From positions 80,671,682 through 80,735,681 of the forward strand of contig OZ023267.1 of assembly GCA_964006375.1 (NCBI GenBank): 64,000 nucleotides of DNA, written 5' to 3'. Numbering within the stretch: the first letter of the stretch is position 1; every line of letters starts with the position of its first letter. Source of the DNA: Tillus elongatus (lineage: Eukaryota > Arthropoda > Insecta > Coleoptera > Cleridae). The position numbers and the translations under genes were made by a program. Shown piece after piece: positions 1 to 12,883 of the stretch. Below the pieces are notes generated by a model. It did not search any database, was not told the DNA's origin, and saw only the letters and a program-made list of their open reading frames with translations.

Positions 1-1559
1 GTCAGAAACAAAACATTCCATTCAAATTATGATAGGAATCAGTATTTTACGAACTGTTTGCTGAAACAAATCAGTTTTAATACTTACTATTAACATTAAA
101 CGTTGCAAATAAATCCGAAAGCCTTTATTATTTCAATTTTTATTTATACTAGATCTTACTTAATATATAACTTAAAAGTTACATTTGGTATTTTTTTAAT
201 TGATTTCTCAATAATTACTTATATGACAAGTAATGTTACCATGATGTAAGTCTCTCCACTATACTACGCCTTAGAATATCGGCTTTTTTTGGTATAATAA
301 CAGGTTGTAATGTAATAATACTTTTCGGCTCTTTAACCTGAACCAATTTTACTTTCGTCTATAAAATTACTTAAATTGTGTTTATTATACAAAGAATTTT
401 CTGCCCTCTTTTGGTCTCCATTTTTTCTAATTACCTGTAACTCAACTTTTCATAAGGCTAGAAATCGAAAATTTACAAACGATTTTCAAGGAAATTTATT
501 TGAAAAATTGCCAAAAGCTTTAATATTTTCTAAAATAATAAAACTTAAATGAAACACGAATTTTCTTGTGAAAAACTGGACCGATTGGGCTGGTTAACGG
601 ACTAATAAAAGAAATATTTCTACGAAATTAAAACTAAATTCGACTGTACCTCTTTGAGTAAAAGACATTGGACACACACTTATACTCGCACGCACACGCA
701 CGCACAGACCCAATTTTTTGTACGAAAAAATACGAATAACTTAACAAAATAAAAGTTTCAGGTTGTAATCGACGTTTCCGAATACTAAAGATGTATTTAA
801 CTTTTTTTAGAAATTTTACTACAATAGGGTTATAAAAAGTAGAAGATTGATATATAACTTTTTCTTATTCACCACAAACGCAATGTCGTTTACTTTGTTT
901 CAATACATTAATTAATTACGGAAATTCAATTTTTTTAAATTTAATACCAGTCTGTGGAGTGGGGGAACTGCCCACGTCACTAACGCCATGGCTACAGTGT
1001 GATAACAGCACAACGAACGATTAGAAATATACAGGTGTCTTAGTAAAACTGGTCGTTAGAAGAATTTGGAGTCCTGGGCAGAAAATTTTAAAATTTAGAA
1101 TTGATTACATTCTCTTTCAAGTTAAAAATTTAAAAAATCTTTTTTTGTAATTTGGTACGGCCTATTTTTTGTTGCATAGTCCGGATTGTCGATAAAAGTG
1201 GCAACAAATTGGTATTATATGTTCCTATATACAAATCAAATTGTTATAGTTATTTCCAACAAAAAAAAAACGGAAAATTTTAATTTTTTAACCACTATGT
1301 CAAGAATGCCATGAATCGTGGTGCTGTGGAGACGAGATATATATTTTTTAATGAATCTGCATTTTGAAGCTTGTTAATTAACAGAGTGCCGTTATAAAGT
1401 CCCTTATGTTATTTTACAGTGCATGCATTTTTACCAGAAGGAGTTAAAATAAATGGCAAGAACGAAAATTGTGATTATACAAATCAAGATTTTATTTTTT
1501 TAACGTGGAAAATGTGAAAAGGTTCACAACCAAAAAAGTATAAAGTTTATGATCACAAA
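1..1559. other. AT-rich non-coding DNA
   Basis: No reading frame with a recognisable domain was seen on either strand. The stretch has many A/T runs and a few G-rich words. It probably consists of decayed repeats. Confidence 0.5.
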
Positions 1560-1795
1560 GTCCAAGAAAATATGGATCTGGCTAGTGTAGCAACAGCTGC
1601 TACAAATTTACGTAAAAAAAACAGAAGATACTGTCGGGGTTCCGAAATCCAAAGTTCAAGAAATAATAATAGAGAATAATAAACCATATAAATACAAAAC
1701 AATTCAAACTCGTCATCCAGGTGATGCACAACGGCGTTTAGAGTTTCATAATTGGTATTTACAACATTTAAATGTTGACAAATATTTTCATAAAA
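1560..1795 (+). pseudogene. DDE (IS630/Tc1-mariner type) transposase remnant, region before the catalytic core
   Basis: Around 1670-1780 the plus strand reads a peptide including KPYKYKTIQTRHPGD and QRRLEFHNWYLQHLNVD. This matches the stretch that in insect mariner-type transposases follows the helix-turn-helix and precedes the first catalytic Asp (consensus roughly HPYKxQxxQxLxxGDxxRRxEFCxW). The reading frame runs directly into a (TA)n tract at 1803, so the catalytic half is missing. Two further remnants of the same transposase type occur at 21480-22407 and 63255-64000. This is a non-functional fragment. The assignment is by remembered motif resemblance and not by alignment. Confidence 0.6.
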
Positions 1796-1799
1796 AAGT

Positions 1800-1802
<3 letters not shown>

Positions 1803-1868
<66 letters not shown>
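1803..1868. repeat. (TA)n microsatellite
   Basis: About 66 bp of uninterrupted TA. It truncates the transposase remnant on its left. Confidence 0.95.
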
Positions 1869-1870
<2 letters not shown>

Positions 1871-2102
1871 GATAACCATATATAATCACAAATTATGATC
1901 CTAAGAGAATCAGGACGTAGGTAACACTTCCGCGGAAGCAGCAGGGTAGATTCGGTTTTCAAGTTACATTCTTTTTGCAACGCTACCTTTTATTTTTTAT
2001 TGTGTCTGTTTTTTCATATTGAACCGTTGTCACCTCAATTTGATTTTTATTACCTACTTATTGTACCTTATATGAACAAATTAAATACGGCAACAATGGA
2101 CA

Positions 2103-2302
2103 TCAATACCAGACCCCTTTCATTATTTTAGCTTTACTTTCATACCCGTTATCATCTGCCATCGTACTCTGATTATTGTACAGATTGATAATTATCTGTT
2201 TACCTAGCCAAATCAATCCAGCTATTATATGAACCAATACTTTTCGATCCACACGATCAAATGTTTTTTCCAAATCTACGAATGCAATAAAAAAATCTCT
2301 AT
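2103..2302 (-). pseudogene. Non-LTR retrotransposon reverse transcriptase fragment
   Basis: The minus strand reads FIAFVDLEKTFDRVDRKVL and later KAKIMKGVWY before a stop. This is the finger/palm segment of LINE reverse transcriptases (family consensus F-DxxKAFDxVxRxxL, then GVRQGCxLSP). The YADD catalytic motif is not present, so the piece is a short dead fragment. A second, longer LINE fragment with similar wording lies at 32880-33640. Confidence 0.7.
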
Positions 2303-3313
2303 TCTAGCCTCACCGAATTTACCGTTTTTTTTTTGAAAAGTTAATAAATTTACCATAAATAAACTTACAAGGCAGTTCTGCTGATTTATGACAATTCGCG
2401 ATAAGTTAAAAAAAATTCTCTAACTTTTTTGTTACGAAATCCCTTAAGGAGCTTGGGGGGTTTTCTCCTATCCAAAATTATTGTCTTGAAATCAGGGGTA
2501 TAATTAATCTGTGTTTATCTTCTCTATCTGTTTACTCTTTTTTCCAATTTAACTTGATTGATGATACAACTCTTTTATATTGGGTTTCCTGTCTTTATTC
2601 GCTACTTTTATTCCAGAAATAAATTTTAAATGTTTTCCTCTGTGGCTATATTCTTCTTCCTCGTTTATATAGATTTATATTGGTAAATTTTGCATGACGT
2701 AAGGAAAAATATAAGGTACCGCCTAAGAAATCAAGTTATCCATGAATCATATTTTTCTAGTTCTGATTCGGATTTCTCACAAATTATGAGAACTCATGTT
2801 GGACTGTCAGATTATAGCAATTATTGATATATTGATTATACAGATCCCGTTTTACAAACATAATATGTTCTCCTATCAATTATAAATATAATGTTACTAA
2901 AATGCTGGGTAAATAAATAATCCGGCGTAGATTTTAAAATATGCTAGTAGAAGATTGCAGACAATGCAAAAAACATCGGGTTAAAATATGAAATAAACAT
3001 GTCCTGGGTTAATTAAGGCTATGCGTACAAAGTAGACAGAAAACACAATATACTGTTTTATGACGTTTGGCTCGTTTTGAGACCAGTTATTGTAAATAGC
3101 CCACAATGCGCTTTGTTGGTGTTAGCTGATGTTCATAGCTTACATACAGATGAACAGCGAAACGGTCATTGTTTCGAGTTTAACGGAAACTTTCACAGCT
3201 CTCAGTGGAAAATCTGCTTAAATTGAGTCTGCATCATTTTCAACTCAATAATCTCTAGCTAAATAATACAATAAGTACAGTATTTTTCAGCAACGAAAAT
3301 AAATTTCTTTCTA
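2303..3313. other. Intergenic DNA with no recognisable gene
   Basis: No open frame with domain similarity was noticed. The region precedes the R1 repeat half that ends at 3419. Confidence 0.4.
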
Positions 3314-3419
3314 CTTTTAGTAAATTTTCTTTAAAAAAATGCACTAATGAAGACATCTTAAACTAGACCCCATAGAACACATAAACGGGGACAGTTTTAA
3401 TTTATATATATATATATAT
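3314..3419 (+). repeat. R1 repeat, left part (split by the LTR element)
   Basis: It begins with a near-palindrome (AGTAAATTTTCTTT...AAAATGCACTAATG), continues with text resembling 15072-15193 (GACCCCATAGAAC... versus GACCCCTGGAAGCC...) and ends in a short (TA)n. The missing right part of the repeat resumes at 10182 on the far side of the LTR retrotransposon. This indicates that the retrotransposon inserted into the (TA)n core of an R1 copy. Confidence 0.6.
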
Positions 3420-5163
3420 TGTTATAGAATATGCTCAGACTTTCGAAGCCCTCACGTTTGGTGCCAATTGATATAATGAAAGGTTTATTTTAAGTTTTAT
3501 ATTATTATTATTAGGTATATTGAAATACTTGATATGGTGGCTAACTTAAATATGTTTTATTGCTTTTTGTGATGTTAATTTCGAAGTGTATTTTATCTTG
3601 TGAGTTTTATCTACCTGTAAAGTTTAGTGAGTAATGTGTTGTTAATGTGTGTTCACCAAAGGTTTGTGTGTGTATTACACCTTGGTGTATTAAATGCCTT
3701 TATACTGCTGTATTGCGCATACAATTGATCACATGAATGAATTTGACTCTCAAAATAGGGACTAGTGGGTTCAAGTCCGAAATATCTTTGTTTATTTTTT
3801 TGAATTTTGAAATATATTACCCTATCTGTTTTTGGTTTTTAAATACTTATATACATATAAAATAAAATGAAGCAAGAATATTAAATTCACACAGAACTTG
3901 AATATTTATTACTTAACACAACTGACAAAAACCCAATACTTATTTGCTATTTATCATGTACTTCTTACTTTTGAATTTAGAGCTCTTTGTTTATTTTTTT
4001 AACAATGCCAATAAAAAAAAAAACTGATCAGTATGATTTGTTTTAAATTTTTAAGACCACTTATATTTAAGACTCTCACGCACTTCCTAAAGCCAAACGG
4101 TAACGGCACCTATTGACGTTTGTATGATTTATACAATGCCTTAGTACTACGTGCAGTCAATGGACGAGTCCCTTCACTGGCTGGGTATGGTTACTGGTTT
4201 TTCTAGCCCTTGGTGTGTGAAATGCAAACCAAGATGGTTGTTTTTTTTTTTTTTTTTGATGAGACCTCTCTACTTTCGTTTGATGTATCACAATTTTGCG
4301 AGTTATTTACTATTCTTTTTGAAGCTGGGGATATGTCGCACAATAAATGTAAATATTTATTTACTTTACTCACAGTTTATCTAGTCTGTTTCTGAGCTTC
4401 CGTGTTGTGACTCCTTTTGATTGTTTACTTCTCTTCAAAAATGTACCTCCTTCTCGTTTTAACTTTTATAAAAATATTTCAATCCCTTTTTAATATCAAA
4501 AAATTTCAATCTATCTAATCTTTTAATCAAAATGTCCCCATCTAATAATTTAATACTAATCTCAATCCTTTTTTTATCTCAAAAATTTTAATCTGATACT
4601 TTTTATCAAAATGTTTCCATCTGTTTATTATTTTTCATACGTAACCAGCGTAACTAATCAAAAAACTGTTATCTGCCTGCTTCAAATAAAATATCCTAAC
4701 AAATTTTAACACAATAATCGTTTTTTATCATCTCCTCGGATACATACATACTTCTGATTGTTGTTAGTCAATGAGAGAATAATTAACCTAACTATAATTT
4801 TAGTGTCAGTTTGACGTCTGGCCTAAATAAAAAACAGCTGACTTAAACATAGGTTATGACATGACATTTCTTACAATTTAACACTCAAATTTTGACATCT
4901 TACTATTCTTAAAGCTAACAATATCCTTAATTCTAACAATAACATCTTAAATTACATAACAGCTATCAAACAATAATACCTTAAACTATCTAATTAAACT
5001 GGTCATACATTTACACCTGCCTTGCCTCCTTTCAACACATATATATCTGTAAAATTTAGTTTCTCCCTGCCTTACAGTGCAAAAACATTGCATACACCAA
5101 AGGTAAGTTGTTGTTTGTGTTTGTGTATATATGTATATGTGGCCCCCTTTATTAACCATATCA
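3420..5163 (-). repeat. Long terminal repeat (3' LTR of the minus-strand element)
   Basis: It is a direct repeat of 8330-10073, apparently without mismatch. Small open frames inside it recur in both LTRs and are not taken as genes. Confidence 0.85.
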
Positions 5164-6993
5164 AATCCCCAATAATAAATTTTTACTGCTTTAGAGGCTT
5201 GCCTTCTGAAGCTAAGAAAAATTTTTTATTCACGCTTTTAGTTTATAGCAATATAATCTTTTCCTCCTTTAATAAATTTTTTTAGCATTTCAGAAACAGT
5301 CACTGCCATTCCTGTAAGAAGTTATGCTGTGTAATCAGAACTATCATCTGAGACACAAGTGATCTAGCTGCGAACATGAGAAGTTATTATATTTACGTGT
5401 CAGATGCACTTATGCATGAGACATTATTGTGCTTATAAGCATGTTTAAAAAGATACTAGCGTGCCTACAATTTAGAAGGAACACTAGCGTGCCTTTAATT
5501 GTTTTATAAGAACACCGCTGTGCCAATATTTTGTCAATTATGTTTTTGAAGACCACTGCTGTGCCCACAATTATTTTAAGAAAAATACTACTGTGTCTGC
5601 AAATTTCTGCTACTGTCGAATACTGATCCTGTTTTCATTATTGCTGCATGTTTGTTCCAGCTTCATAAGTGTTCAGTTCTTCGAAGTGTTTATGGCCTTT
5701 ATTTAAAATAGTGCTTCGTTAGTTTAAGTGCTTTAAAAAAAATATGTGTCATGTCAGTGCTTTGTTCGTCTGGGATTTCTTCAACTTATATTCCTTTTTT
5801 AATGTCACGTTTGCCCAAGCAACGTTCGACTTAGTTATTAAGTTTGCATGTTGCATGCTATAAGAAATGCCATCAACATTAAATGAAAAATGTTGTTAAT
5901 TGACTATGTCAAGGCTAAATTTAGTTTTAAGTTCCCCCCAAGTAAAGTAAGAAATTATCTCTTGCTTTTCAAATTTCTTATCGTTTAATTTATCTCTTTC
6001 ACCAGAGGTCTATTAAATTTAATCCTGGTTTCTTTAATTTACCTCTTGATCATCATTATTTTTTTTGTTACCGAGTTCCCCTTTTCTCATTGCGTGTGTT
6101 CGTACACGTGATAATGAACCGATTTCTATAACGACGTTCGTATATACCCCCATATTTGGACTTTTTTTTTTTTTATTGCTGCTGCCATTGTAAGTTTCTA
6201 TATGTTTCTTTTTTGATATTAGGTCCTTTCCTTTTTCAATTCGTTTTATTCTTCTGATACCCAACTTTTTTTTTTTATTAATCTGAAACTACTGTTTATC
6301 AGTCAATATATGTTCCTTTTACTTGACTTTTTCATCTCATTCCCCTATATCTTGCAACTACTGTGCACATAATCATCTATATCTATTTTCATTATCTCAA
6401 TATGCCCTCTATGGGTTTACATATTCACTGGTTAGCTTCTCCATCTATTAAATTCATTTCACTGTTCGTACATATATCTTTTTGACTTTTCCCATTACTC
6501 CTTGATTCAGACGTCCTTATTTAGTTGTCTATCCTACTAAATGTTCCATAATTTTAACGAATTTTACATAATTGGCCTTGATATCTGTTTTCTTCATATA
6601 TTTTTCTTTCTTTTTCCTCATTTGTTGGCAGCTCTGGTCCTCTTATCTTGGGTTTAAACTTGTCCCCACTACTTCGTTTGTTTCCGATCATATATGTCGT
6701 TTGACGTGCATTTCTACTGCTTGTTTGTCGTGAGATTCTTCCCCACGCTTAGCTGGTTACTAACGTTATCTACCTCGGTTTTGAATTTCCCTATACTCTT
6801 CTTTCATGCTTGACATTTGCTTTAAATTTTGAATTTTGGCGTGTTATTTGGTCGAACTAGTTTTGGTTCAATTTATAGACTTAATCCAGGTCTGCAATTT
6901 TGAATTTAGATTGTTATTTCAAAAAATGTTGGTGAGTTTAAAGACATCCCAGGTCATTCATCTCATTCTAGTTCATTAATCCTTCGTAGTCGT
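5164..6993 (-). other. LTR-element internal region without recognisable pol
   Basis: It lies downstream of the gag-like gene on the element strand. Only short broken frames are present; one at 6034-6264 is Lys-rich and unrecognised. I looked for reverse transcriptase, RNase H, aspartic protease and integrase signatures and saw none. Confidence 0.5.
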
Positions 6994-8235
6994 TTAATAT
7001 TTTGTTGCTGCGTAGTCTCCATATCCGTTATGTGGTCTTCTCCACTGCTCATGATTGTTATCAGACTCTTCTGCCTGTCTTGCATCGTATTCCATGCTAG
7101 AATCGTCTTTGTAGGTATCCTCGTTTCTCTGGCATTTATACCTATTCGTGCCATCGTTGCCATCCTTGTTTTCACGTCTATACCTCTTATTTCCTATACG
7201 TTTCCGTTTAAATTTGTCACCCTTATTCCTTATTTCTTCTAGGCATTCTTGTTTCTTTTTGTTTCTTCTATTCCCCATTGCTCTTGTCCATTTTGGCCCA
7301 AAACATTCTTCTACTTCTTCTCTCAGACTTTTATTTCCCAATGTCAGCTTTACATCTGGCTCTTCTCTTAGATTCTCCAAATTTCCATTCGTTTCTCTTA
7401 ATCTCTCTTCCATTTTGGTTTCATATCTGTTTCTTTTATGTTTGCGCATCTTTCTAGGCCCTCTCATTTGCTGATTTCTTTCATTCACTCTCTCTATGAT
7501 TTTATCCATCGGTTCATCATCATTTGCTTTGATTTTCTCTATTATTGTCTTGCGTACTACATCCATCTTTGTCTCTACTTTACTTTCAAACTTTCGTACT
7601 GCCTCGCTTATCTCTTCCATCTCCATTTCTACATCTTTTTTCACTTCTTGTACACTTTTTTCAACTTTCTCTGTGATATTTCTATCTATATTATCCAATC
7701 TCTCAATCATCTGCCTCATATTCTGCTCTTGTTCAACAAATTTCTCAGTCATACTTTCTTTTATCTTGTTTATATTATCCTCTTGTCTTTCGAATCTGTC
7801 ATTCATATTTAGTTTCATGCTATACATATCCCTTTTCATTTCTTTCTTGCTTTCATTTATCTCTTGTTTTAGGCCATTTATGCTTTCATTCATTTTCTCA
7901 TTCATAATTTTATTGCTCTCATTCATATTATTAACATTTGCATTCATACTATTCATGCTCTGCATTAATTTCATGTACATTTCATTGTTACTGTCAGGTT
8001 TTTCGTTTGTCGTATTTGTGTCGTCTACTTTGTCTCCGTCAGGTGTCTGTTCTTCTATTGACGTTTCTTCTCCTGTTTGTACCATTCCTTCTGCTTGTTC
8101 TTCCACATTTTCACCAACTTTTTTATCATATCTTCTCTCCTGATGTATTTCCATACTTTCCTGCTGTTCATGTTCTCTTTCGTCTCCCCTGTCCTGTCTG
8201 TCCTTTGACGTGGTCATTTTTCTTCCCCTAGGCAT
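6994..8235 (-). CDS. Gag-like coiled-coil protein of the LTR element (413 aa)
   Basis: This is an intact 413-codon frame starting about 95 nt inside the 5' LTR, as expected for gag. The protein is very hydrophilic. After an acidic N-terminal section comes a long Met/Asn/Lys/Glu-rich coiled coil (residues ~80-230, with repeats such as NSMNANVNNMNESN), then a basic Arg/Lys-rich tail from about residue 255. Coiled-coil, Met/Asn-rich N-termini are common in the Gag proteins of insect Ty3/gypsy and related elements. I see no CCHC zinc knuckle and no capsid motif I can name. The role as a particle protein is inferred from its position between LTR and internal region. Confidence 0.65.
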   Translation of the reverse strand: MPRGRKMTTSKDRQDRGDEREHEQQESMEIHQERRYDKKVGENVEEQAEGMVQTGEETSIEEQTPDGDKVDDTNTTNEKPDSNNEMYMKLMQSMNSMNANVNNMNESNKIMNEKMNESINGLKQEINESKKEMKRDMYSMKLNMNDRFERQEDNINKIKESMTEKFVEQEQNMRQMIERLDNIDRNITEKVEKSVQEVKKDVEMEMEEISEAVRKFESKVETKMDVVRKTIIEKIKANDDEPMDKIIERVNERNQQMRGPRKMRKHKRNRYETKMEERLRETNGNLENLREEPDVKLTLGNKSLREEVEECFGPKWTRAMGNRRNKKKQECLEEIRNKGDKFKRKRIGNKRYRRENKDGNDGTNRYKCQRNEDTYKDDSSMEYDARQAEESDNNHEQWRRPHNGYGDYAATKY

Positions 8236-8307
8236 TTTCTCGACTTCCTTATTATGTTTTGTTTATTTATTAATTTTTTTAATTTATTTTACTCGTGGAC
8301 CTCGAAA

Positions 8308-8327
8308 GCTCCCACGTTTAGGCGCCA
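8308..8327 (-). promoter_or_regulatory. Putative primer-binding site
   Basis: On the minus strand the 5' LTR ends ...TATAACA and two bases later reads TGGCGCCTAAACGTGGGAGC. Primer-binding sites begin with TGG, the complement of tRNA CCA. The tRNA species was not identified. A diverged copy of the same stretch (TGGCACCAAACGTGAGG) lies just inside the LTR end at 8364-8380. Confidence 0.55.
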
Positions 8328-8329
8328 AT

Positions 8330-10073
8330 TGTTATAGAATATGCTCAGACTTTCGAAGCCCTCACGTTTGGTGCCAATTGATATAATGAAAGGTTTATTT
8401 TAAGTTTTATATTATTATTATTAGGTATATTGAAATACTTGATATGGTGGCTAACTTAAATATGTTTTATTGCTTTTTGTGATGTTAATTTCGAAGTGTA
8501 TTTTATCTTGTGAGTTTTATCTACCTGTAAAGTTTAGTGAGTAATGTGTTGTTAATGTGTGTTCACCAAAGGTTTGTGTGTGTATTACACCTTGGTGTAT
8601 TAAATGCCTTTATACTGCTGTATTGCGCATACAATTGATCACATGAATGAATTTGACTCTCAAAATAGGGACTAGTGGGTTCAAGTCCGAAATATCTTTG
8701 TTTATTTTTTTGAATTTTGAAATATATTACCCTATCTGTTTTTGGTTTTTAAATACTTATATACATATAAAATAAAATGAAGCAAGAATATTAAATTCAC
8801 ACAGAACTTGAATATTTATTACTTAACACAACTGACAAAAACCCAATACTTATTTGCTATTTATCATGTACTTCTTACTTTTGAATTTAGAGCTCTTTGT
8901 TTATTTTTTTAACAATGCCAATAAAAAAAAAAACTGATCAGTATGATTTGTTTTAAATTTTTAAGACCACTTATATTTAAGACTCTCACGCACTTCCTAA
9001 AGCCAAACGGTAACGGCACCTATTGACGTTTGTATGATTTATACAATGCCTTAGTACTACGTGCAGTCAATGGACGAGTCCCTTCACTGGCTGGGTATGG
9101 TTACTGGTTTTTCTAGCCCTTGGTGTGTGAAATGCAAACCAAGATGGTTGTTTTTTTTTTTTTTTTTGATGAGACCTCTCTACTTTCGTTTGATGTATCA
9201 CAATTTTGCGAGTTATTTACTATTCTTTTTGAAGCTGGGGATATGTCGCACAATAAATGTAAATATTTATTTACTTTACTCACAGTTTATCTAGTCTGTT
9301 TCTGAGCTTCCGTGTTGTGACTCCTTTTGATTGTTTACTTCTCTTCAAAAATGTACCTCCTTCTCGTTTTAACTTTTATAAAAATATTTCAATCCCTTTT
9401 TAATATCAAAAAATTTCAATCTATCTAATCTTTTAATCAAAATGTCCCCATCTAATAATTTAATACTAATCTCAATCCTTTTTTTATCTCAAAAATTTTA
9501 ATCTGATACTTTTTATCAAAATGTTTCCATCTGTTTATTATTTTTCATACGTAACCAGCGTAACTAATCAAAAAACTGTTATCTGCCTGCTTCAAATAAA
9601 ATATCCTAACAAATTTTAACACAATAATCGTTTTTTATCATCTCCTCGGATACATACATACTTCTGATTGTTGTTAGTCAATGAGAGAATAATTAACCTA
9701 ACTATAATTTTAGTGTCAGTTTGACGTCTGGCCTAAATAAAAAACAGCTGACTTAAACATAGGTTATGACATGACATTTCTTACAATTTAACACTCAAAT
9801 TTTGACATCTTACTATTCTTAAAGCTAACAATATCCTTAATTCTAACAATAACATCTTAAATTACATAACAGCTATCAAACAATAATACCTTAAACTATC
9901 TAATTAAACTGGTCATACATTTACACCTGCCTTGCCTCCTTTCAACACATATATATCTGTAAAATTTAGTTTCTCCCTGCCTTACAGTGCAAAAACATTG
10001 CATACACCAAAGGTAAGTTGTTGTTTGTGTTTGTGTATATATGTATATGTGGCCCCCTTTATTAACCATATCA
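8330..10073 (-). repeat. Long terminal repeat (5' LTR of the minus-strand element)
   Basis: It is a direct copy of 3420-5163. On the element strand it begins TGATATGG and ends TATAACA, followed by the primer-binding-like site. Confidence 0.85.
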
Positions 10074-10076
10074 ATA

Positions 10077-10181
<105 letters not shown>

Positions 10182-10400
10182 CTCAAAAAATAACTGGCCG
10201 ATTATAATTAAATTCGATGGGTGCGTTTATTTTGCAAGTAGCTTGGGTAAGCTCCTTAGCCAGAATCGCACCAGTTTTTCCTGGCGAATTTTGGGTTTTC
10301 TTTCGGGAAAAATTTGTATCTACGGAAATAACAAAATTTCGGAACGCAGCAAGTGCATTATAGTAGTGAATTTTCATAAGAATTGTACATTATTAGTGAG
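10182..10400 (+). repeat. R1 repeat, right part
   Basis: The text AACTCAAAAAATAACTGGCCG...AGTAGCTTGGGTAAG...ACGCAGCAAGTGCATTATAG...GTGAATTTTCAT matches, with divergence, 15430-15600 and 16600-16790. It is the continuation of the piece ending at 3419. Confidence 0.6.
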
Positions 10401-10739
10401 ATATATTATTAAAACTAATTCTTTAAATTTAGATAAACCTTGGAGATCGCTTTTGGAGTCCCAATTAGCGATTATTTTTAAAAATATATGTTTTATATGG
10501 AGCTAAAAAATTAAAATTTGGCTTTAGATATAATATATAAGTAGTGCAAGTCTCGTTAAAAAAAATTGTATTACAAATTTCATGAAAGTTGCAAAAGTTT
10601 TTCAGAAAAAAAATTATTATTTCCAAAGGGAACGTACCTGTCAAATCATAAATATGGAAAGTATTTTTCTTTATGAATTGCTTGGATTGTTTTGCTTTAG
10701 TCAACCCATCCAATCTTTGCAAACAATAAACAACAAAAA

Positions 10740-11840
10740 GGGTTTTTTAAAACAAATTTGTAGTTATCCGCGAAGCTCATTATGTTATTTTTCTTTAATT
10801 TTGTACCTACGGTGCGTTTACCTAGGTGTTACTATGGTTCAAGATTGAAGATTCTAGCCTAATGGGAAATTTATTGAACTATTAGATTTGAAATATTTTA
10901 ACGGATTTTCCCAGACGCTTTCCAACACTTATTTACGGTTGCCGTATCCATACTTTTTGAAAATGATAGAATATTGCAGCTAACTATATAAGACTAACAA
11001 ACAAGGCAACCTCAAAATCATTTTTGGAAAAATATTCTTAAAAATGAAATGAGAAAACAATTTAAACATAAATTGAAAATCTTGGTTCTCTATTTCGTCG
11101 CGGGGGTTCTCTCCCCCTTCTGCATGCCTACAATCACCCTCAATGCATAAACAAGAACAATTTAAACAGGAAAAATTCATTTGGAGCAACCCCTAAGAAA
11201 GTTACGGGACCTGCGATGAATATATAGGTTCTGCGCGCGGTTAACAATATTTTAAGGAGGTATAATTGCAAAATGGGATAAAGGCAGCTTAAAAAGGTCC
11301 AACGAAGCTGTTTCCTTCGCATTTTCCGCTCACATTTTGTTTTTATGGTCTCCTCCACCCAGCATCCCTATTCACTCTAGGTCACGCAACTTTCTTGTGG
11401 GCTGTTTGCAAGACATTCTTCTTGTGCTTTGGACATCCAGAACTATGCATATTTCTGAAAAGATTTTTCTAAACACCCCCCATGTGCTAATCTGCAAATT
11501 TAGCGAAAATTTAATTTTTATTTACAAACGGAATGCATCTATGAAATTATAGGTGGCAGGTAAGTATTTTTCCACATTAATTGCTTGAATGATCGACTTA
11601 AATCAAATTTAAAACAAATTTGTAATTATCTGTGAAGCTCATTGTGTTATTTTTTAAACTTACTATCTACACTGCTTTTATATAGGTTTTACTATGTATC
11701 AAAACTGAAGATTCTAGGTTAATGGGAAATTGCGGTATCGCCATTTCAAATATTTTTATGAAAATTCGCTACCATAACGTACTTAAACCATTTTCAACAC
11801 TTATTTACTATTGCTGTATCCATACTTTTTGAAAATGAAA
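10740..11840 (+). repeat. Diverged direct repeat pair (10740-10960 and 11605-11840)
   Basis: Both copies share the order AAAACAAATTTGTAxTTATC, GAAGCTCATT, TGAAGATTCTAG, CCATACTTTTTGAAAATGA, with roughly 20 percent difference by eye. The DNA between and around them has no convincing gene; frames there of up to about 90 codons show no domain. Confidence 0.6.
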
Positions 11841-12881
11841 TAAATATAAACAATACAAAATTTTGAAATTAAAATTTTAATAATTTAACCTAAACATCTA
11901 TTTATATAATTTTAACTAGGTATGTATGTACTTTGTAGTACCTACCTAGATATTATAAGTCCTTACTGTATCAGTTTGAGGAAGTATATTTCTTCTTAAA
12001 ATAATTTTGTTTCAGTTTGGTAATACCTACCATTAAATTCTGGATAGAGTTTACATACAATATCTACAATCTACATGGAGTTTACCTATCACTTTCATAT
12101 TTGTTTCATTGGATGTTACAATCATAATATACTACTACAGCCATTTTGTTAAAGTTTGGTTAAAATTAAAATTGAGTTATTGTTTACCTACTATTTGTAT
12201 TAACCTTAGAATATAGGTACCTAGTTGTTTTATATTATAAGATCCTAGTAAGTTATTAGCGATTGGCATCAGCGGAGTCGATTTCGAGGTTATGCGATGC
12301 GCAAAGGGTACACGTTTCTCTGTGACAAATAGCTACGTGTGGTCAGATTAAACTAGAAGAGAAATGGCTTTTAACTTTAAACACCGTGAACGTGAAGAAT
12401 GGGAAGCTTAATATTTACATAATGAAACGTGATTCTAGATTGCTTTTAAACAAATTGAATCACTTTCATTAAATTTTTTATTTATTAGTATACATTCACT
12501 TTTGGACGCAAACTTTGTCCCGGTATTAGGAAAGAAATGGTCCAACATTGTAGATATTGCATTGCAGAATCTGAAATGATGTCGAGGATTATTTTATTAT
12601 TAATTTTGAGTAACTTTATTTTCCTTTGATCAAACCACTTAAAAATTGGTACACAACTACGTCTATCTATGTTCTTTTAAGCTGTAAATTTTCATTTTAA
12701 ACGCTTAGACAATTTGAGAGATATTGCGTTTTAAAAAATAGTTTTTAATATTTTATTAAGAAAAATTGGCCGTTAAGATTTGATTAATGAACTCATCCAA
12801 GCCATTAACCAAATAAGTGTAATTCCCAAATTTGGTCCAAATCAGTGAGTATTTTTTGAATTATCGGTTGGACACACACAC

Positions 12882-12883
<2 letters not shown>
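11841..12883. other. Non-coding DNA, no feature recognised
   Basis: AT-rich sequence without a domain-bearing frame. Its end (GAATTATCGGTTGGACACAC) is the usual lead-in to the (TA)n tracts of this window; compare 17050-17072. Confidence 0.4.

Larger units (their letters stand above)
3420..10073 (-). mobile_element. LTR retrotransposon with gag-like gene only (non-autonomous), minus strand
   Basis: The element has two direct 1,744-bp repeats (3420-5163 and 8330-10073) that match in every row I compared. They read TG...CA on the element strand. The internal part is only about 3.2 kb. On the minus strand the order is LTR, a primer-binding-like TGGCGCC two bases inside, a gag-like gene, about 1.8 kb without any pol motif, and the second LTR. 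No reverse transcriptase, RNase H, protease or integrase motif was found inside, so it must depend on another element. Identical LTRs point to a recent insertion. It sits inside (TA)n, so a target duplication cannot be read with certainty. Confidence 0.8.

Noticed and set aside
4151..4395. Two small frames inside the LTR, repeated at 9061-9305
   Set aside because: They lie in both LTRs on the strand opposite to the element and have no domain; repetition reflects the LTR duplication and not gene conservation.
7030..8231. Several plus-strand frames over the gag-like gene
   Set aside because: Antisense shadows of a Lys/Glu/Met-rich coding frame that read as Phe/Ser/Leu-rich sequence.
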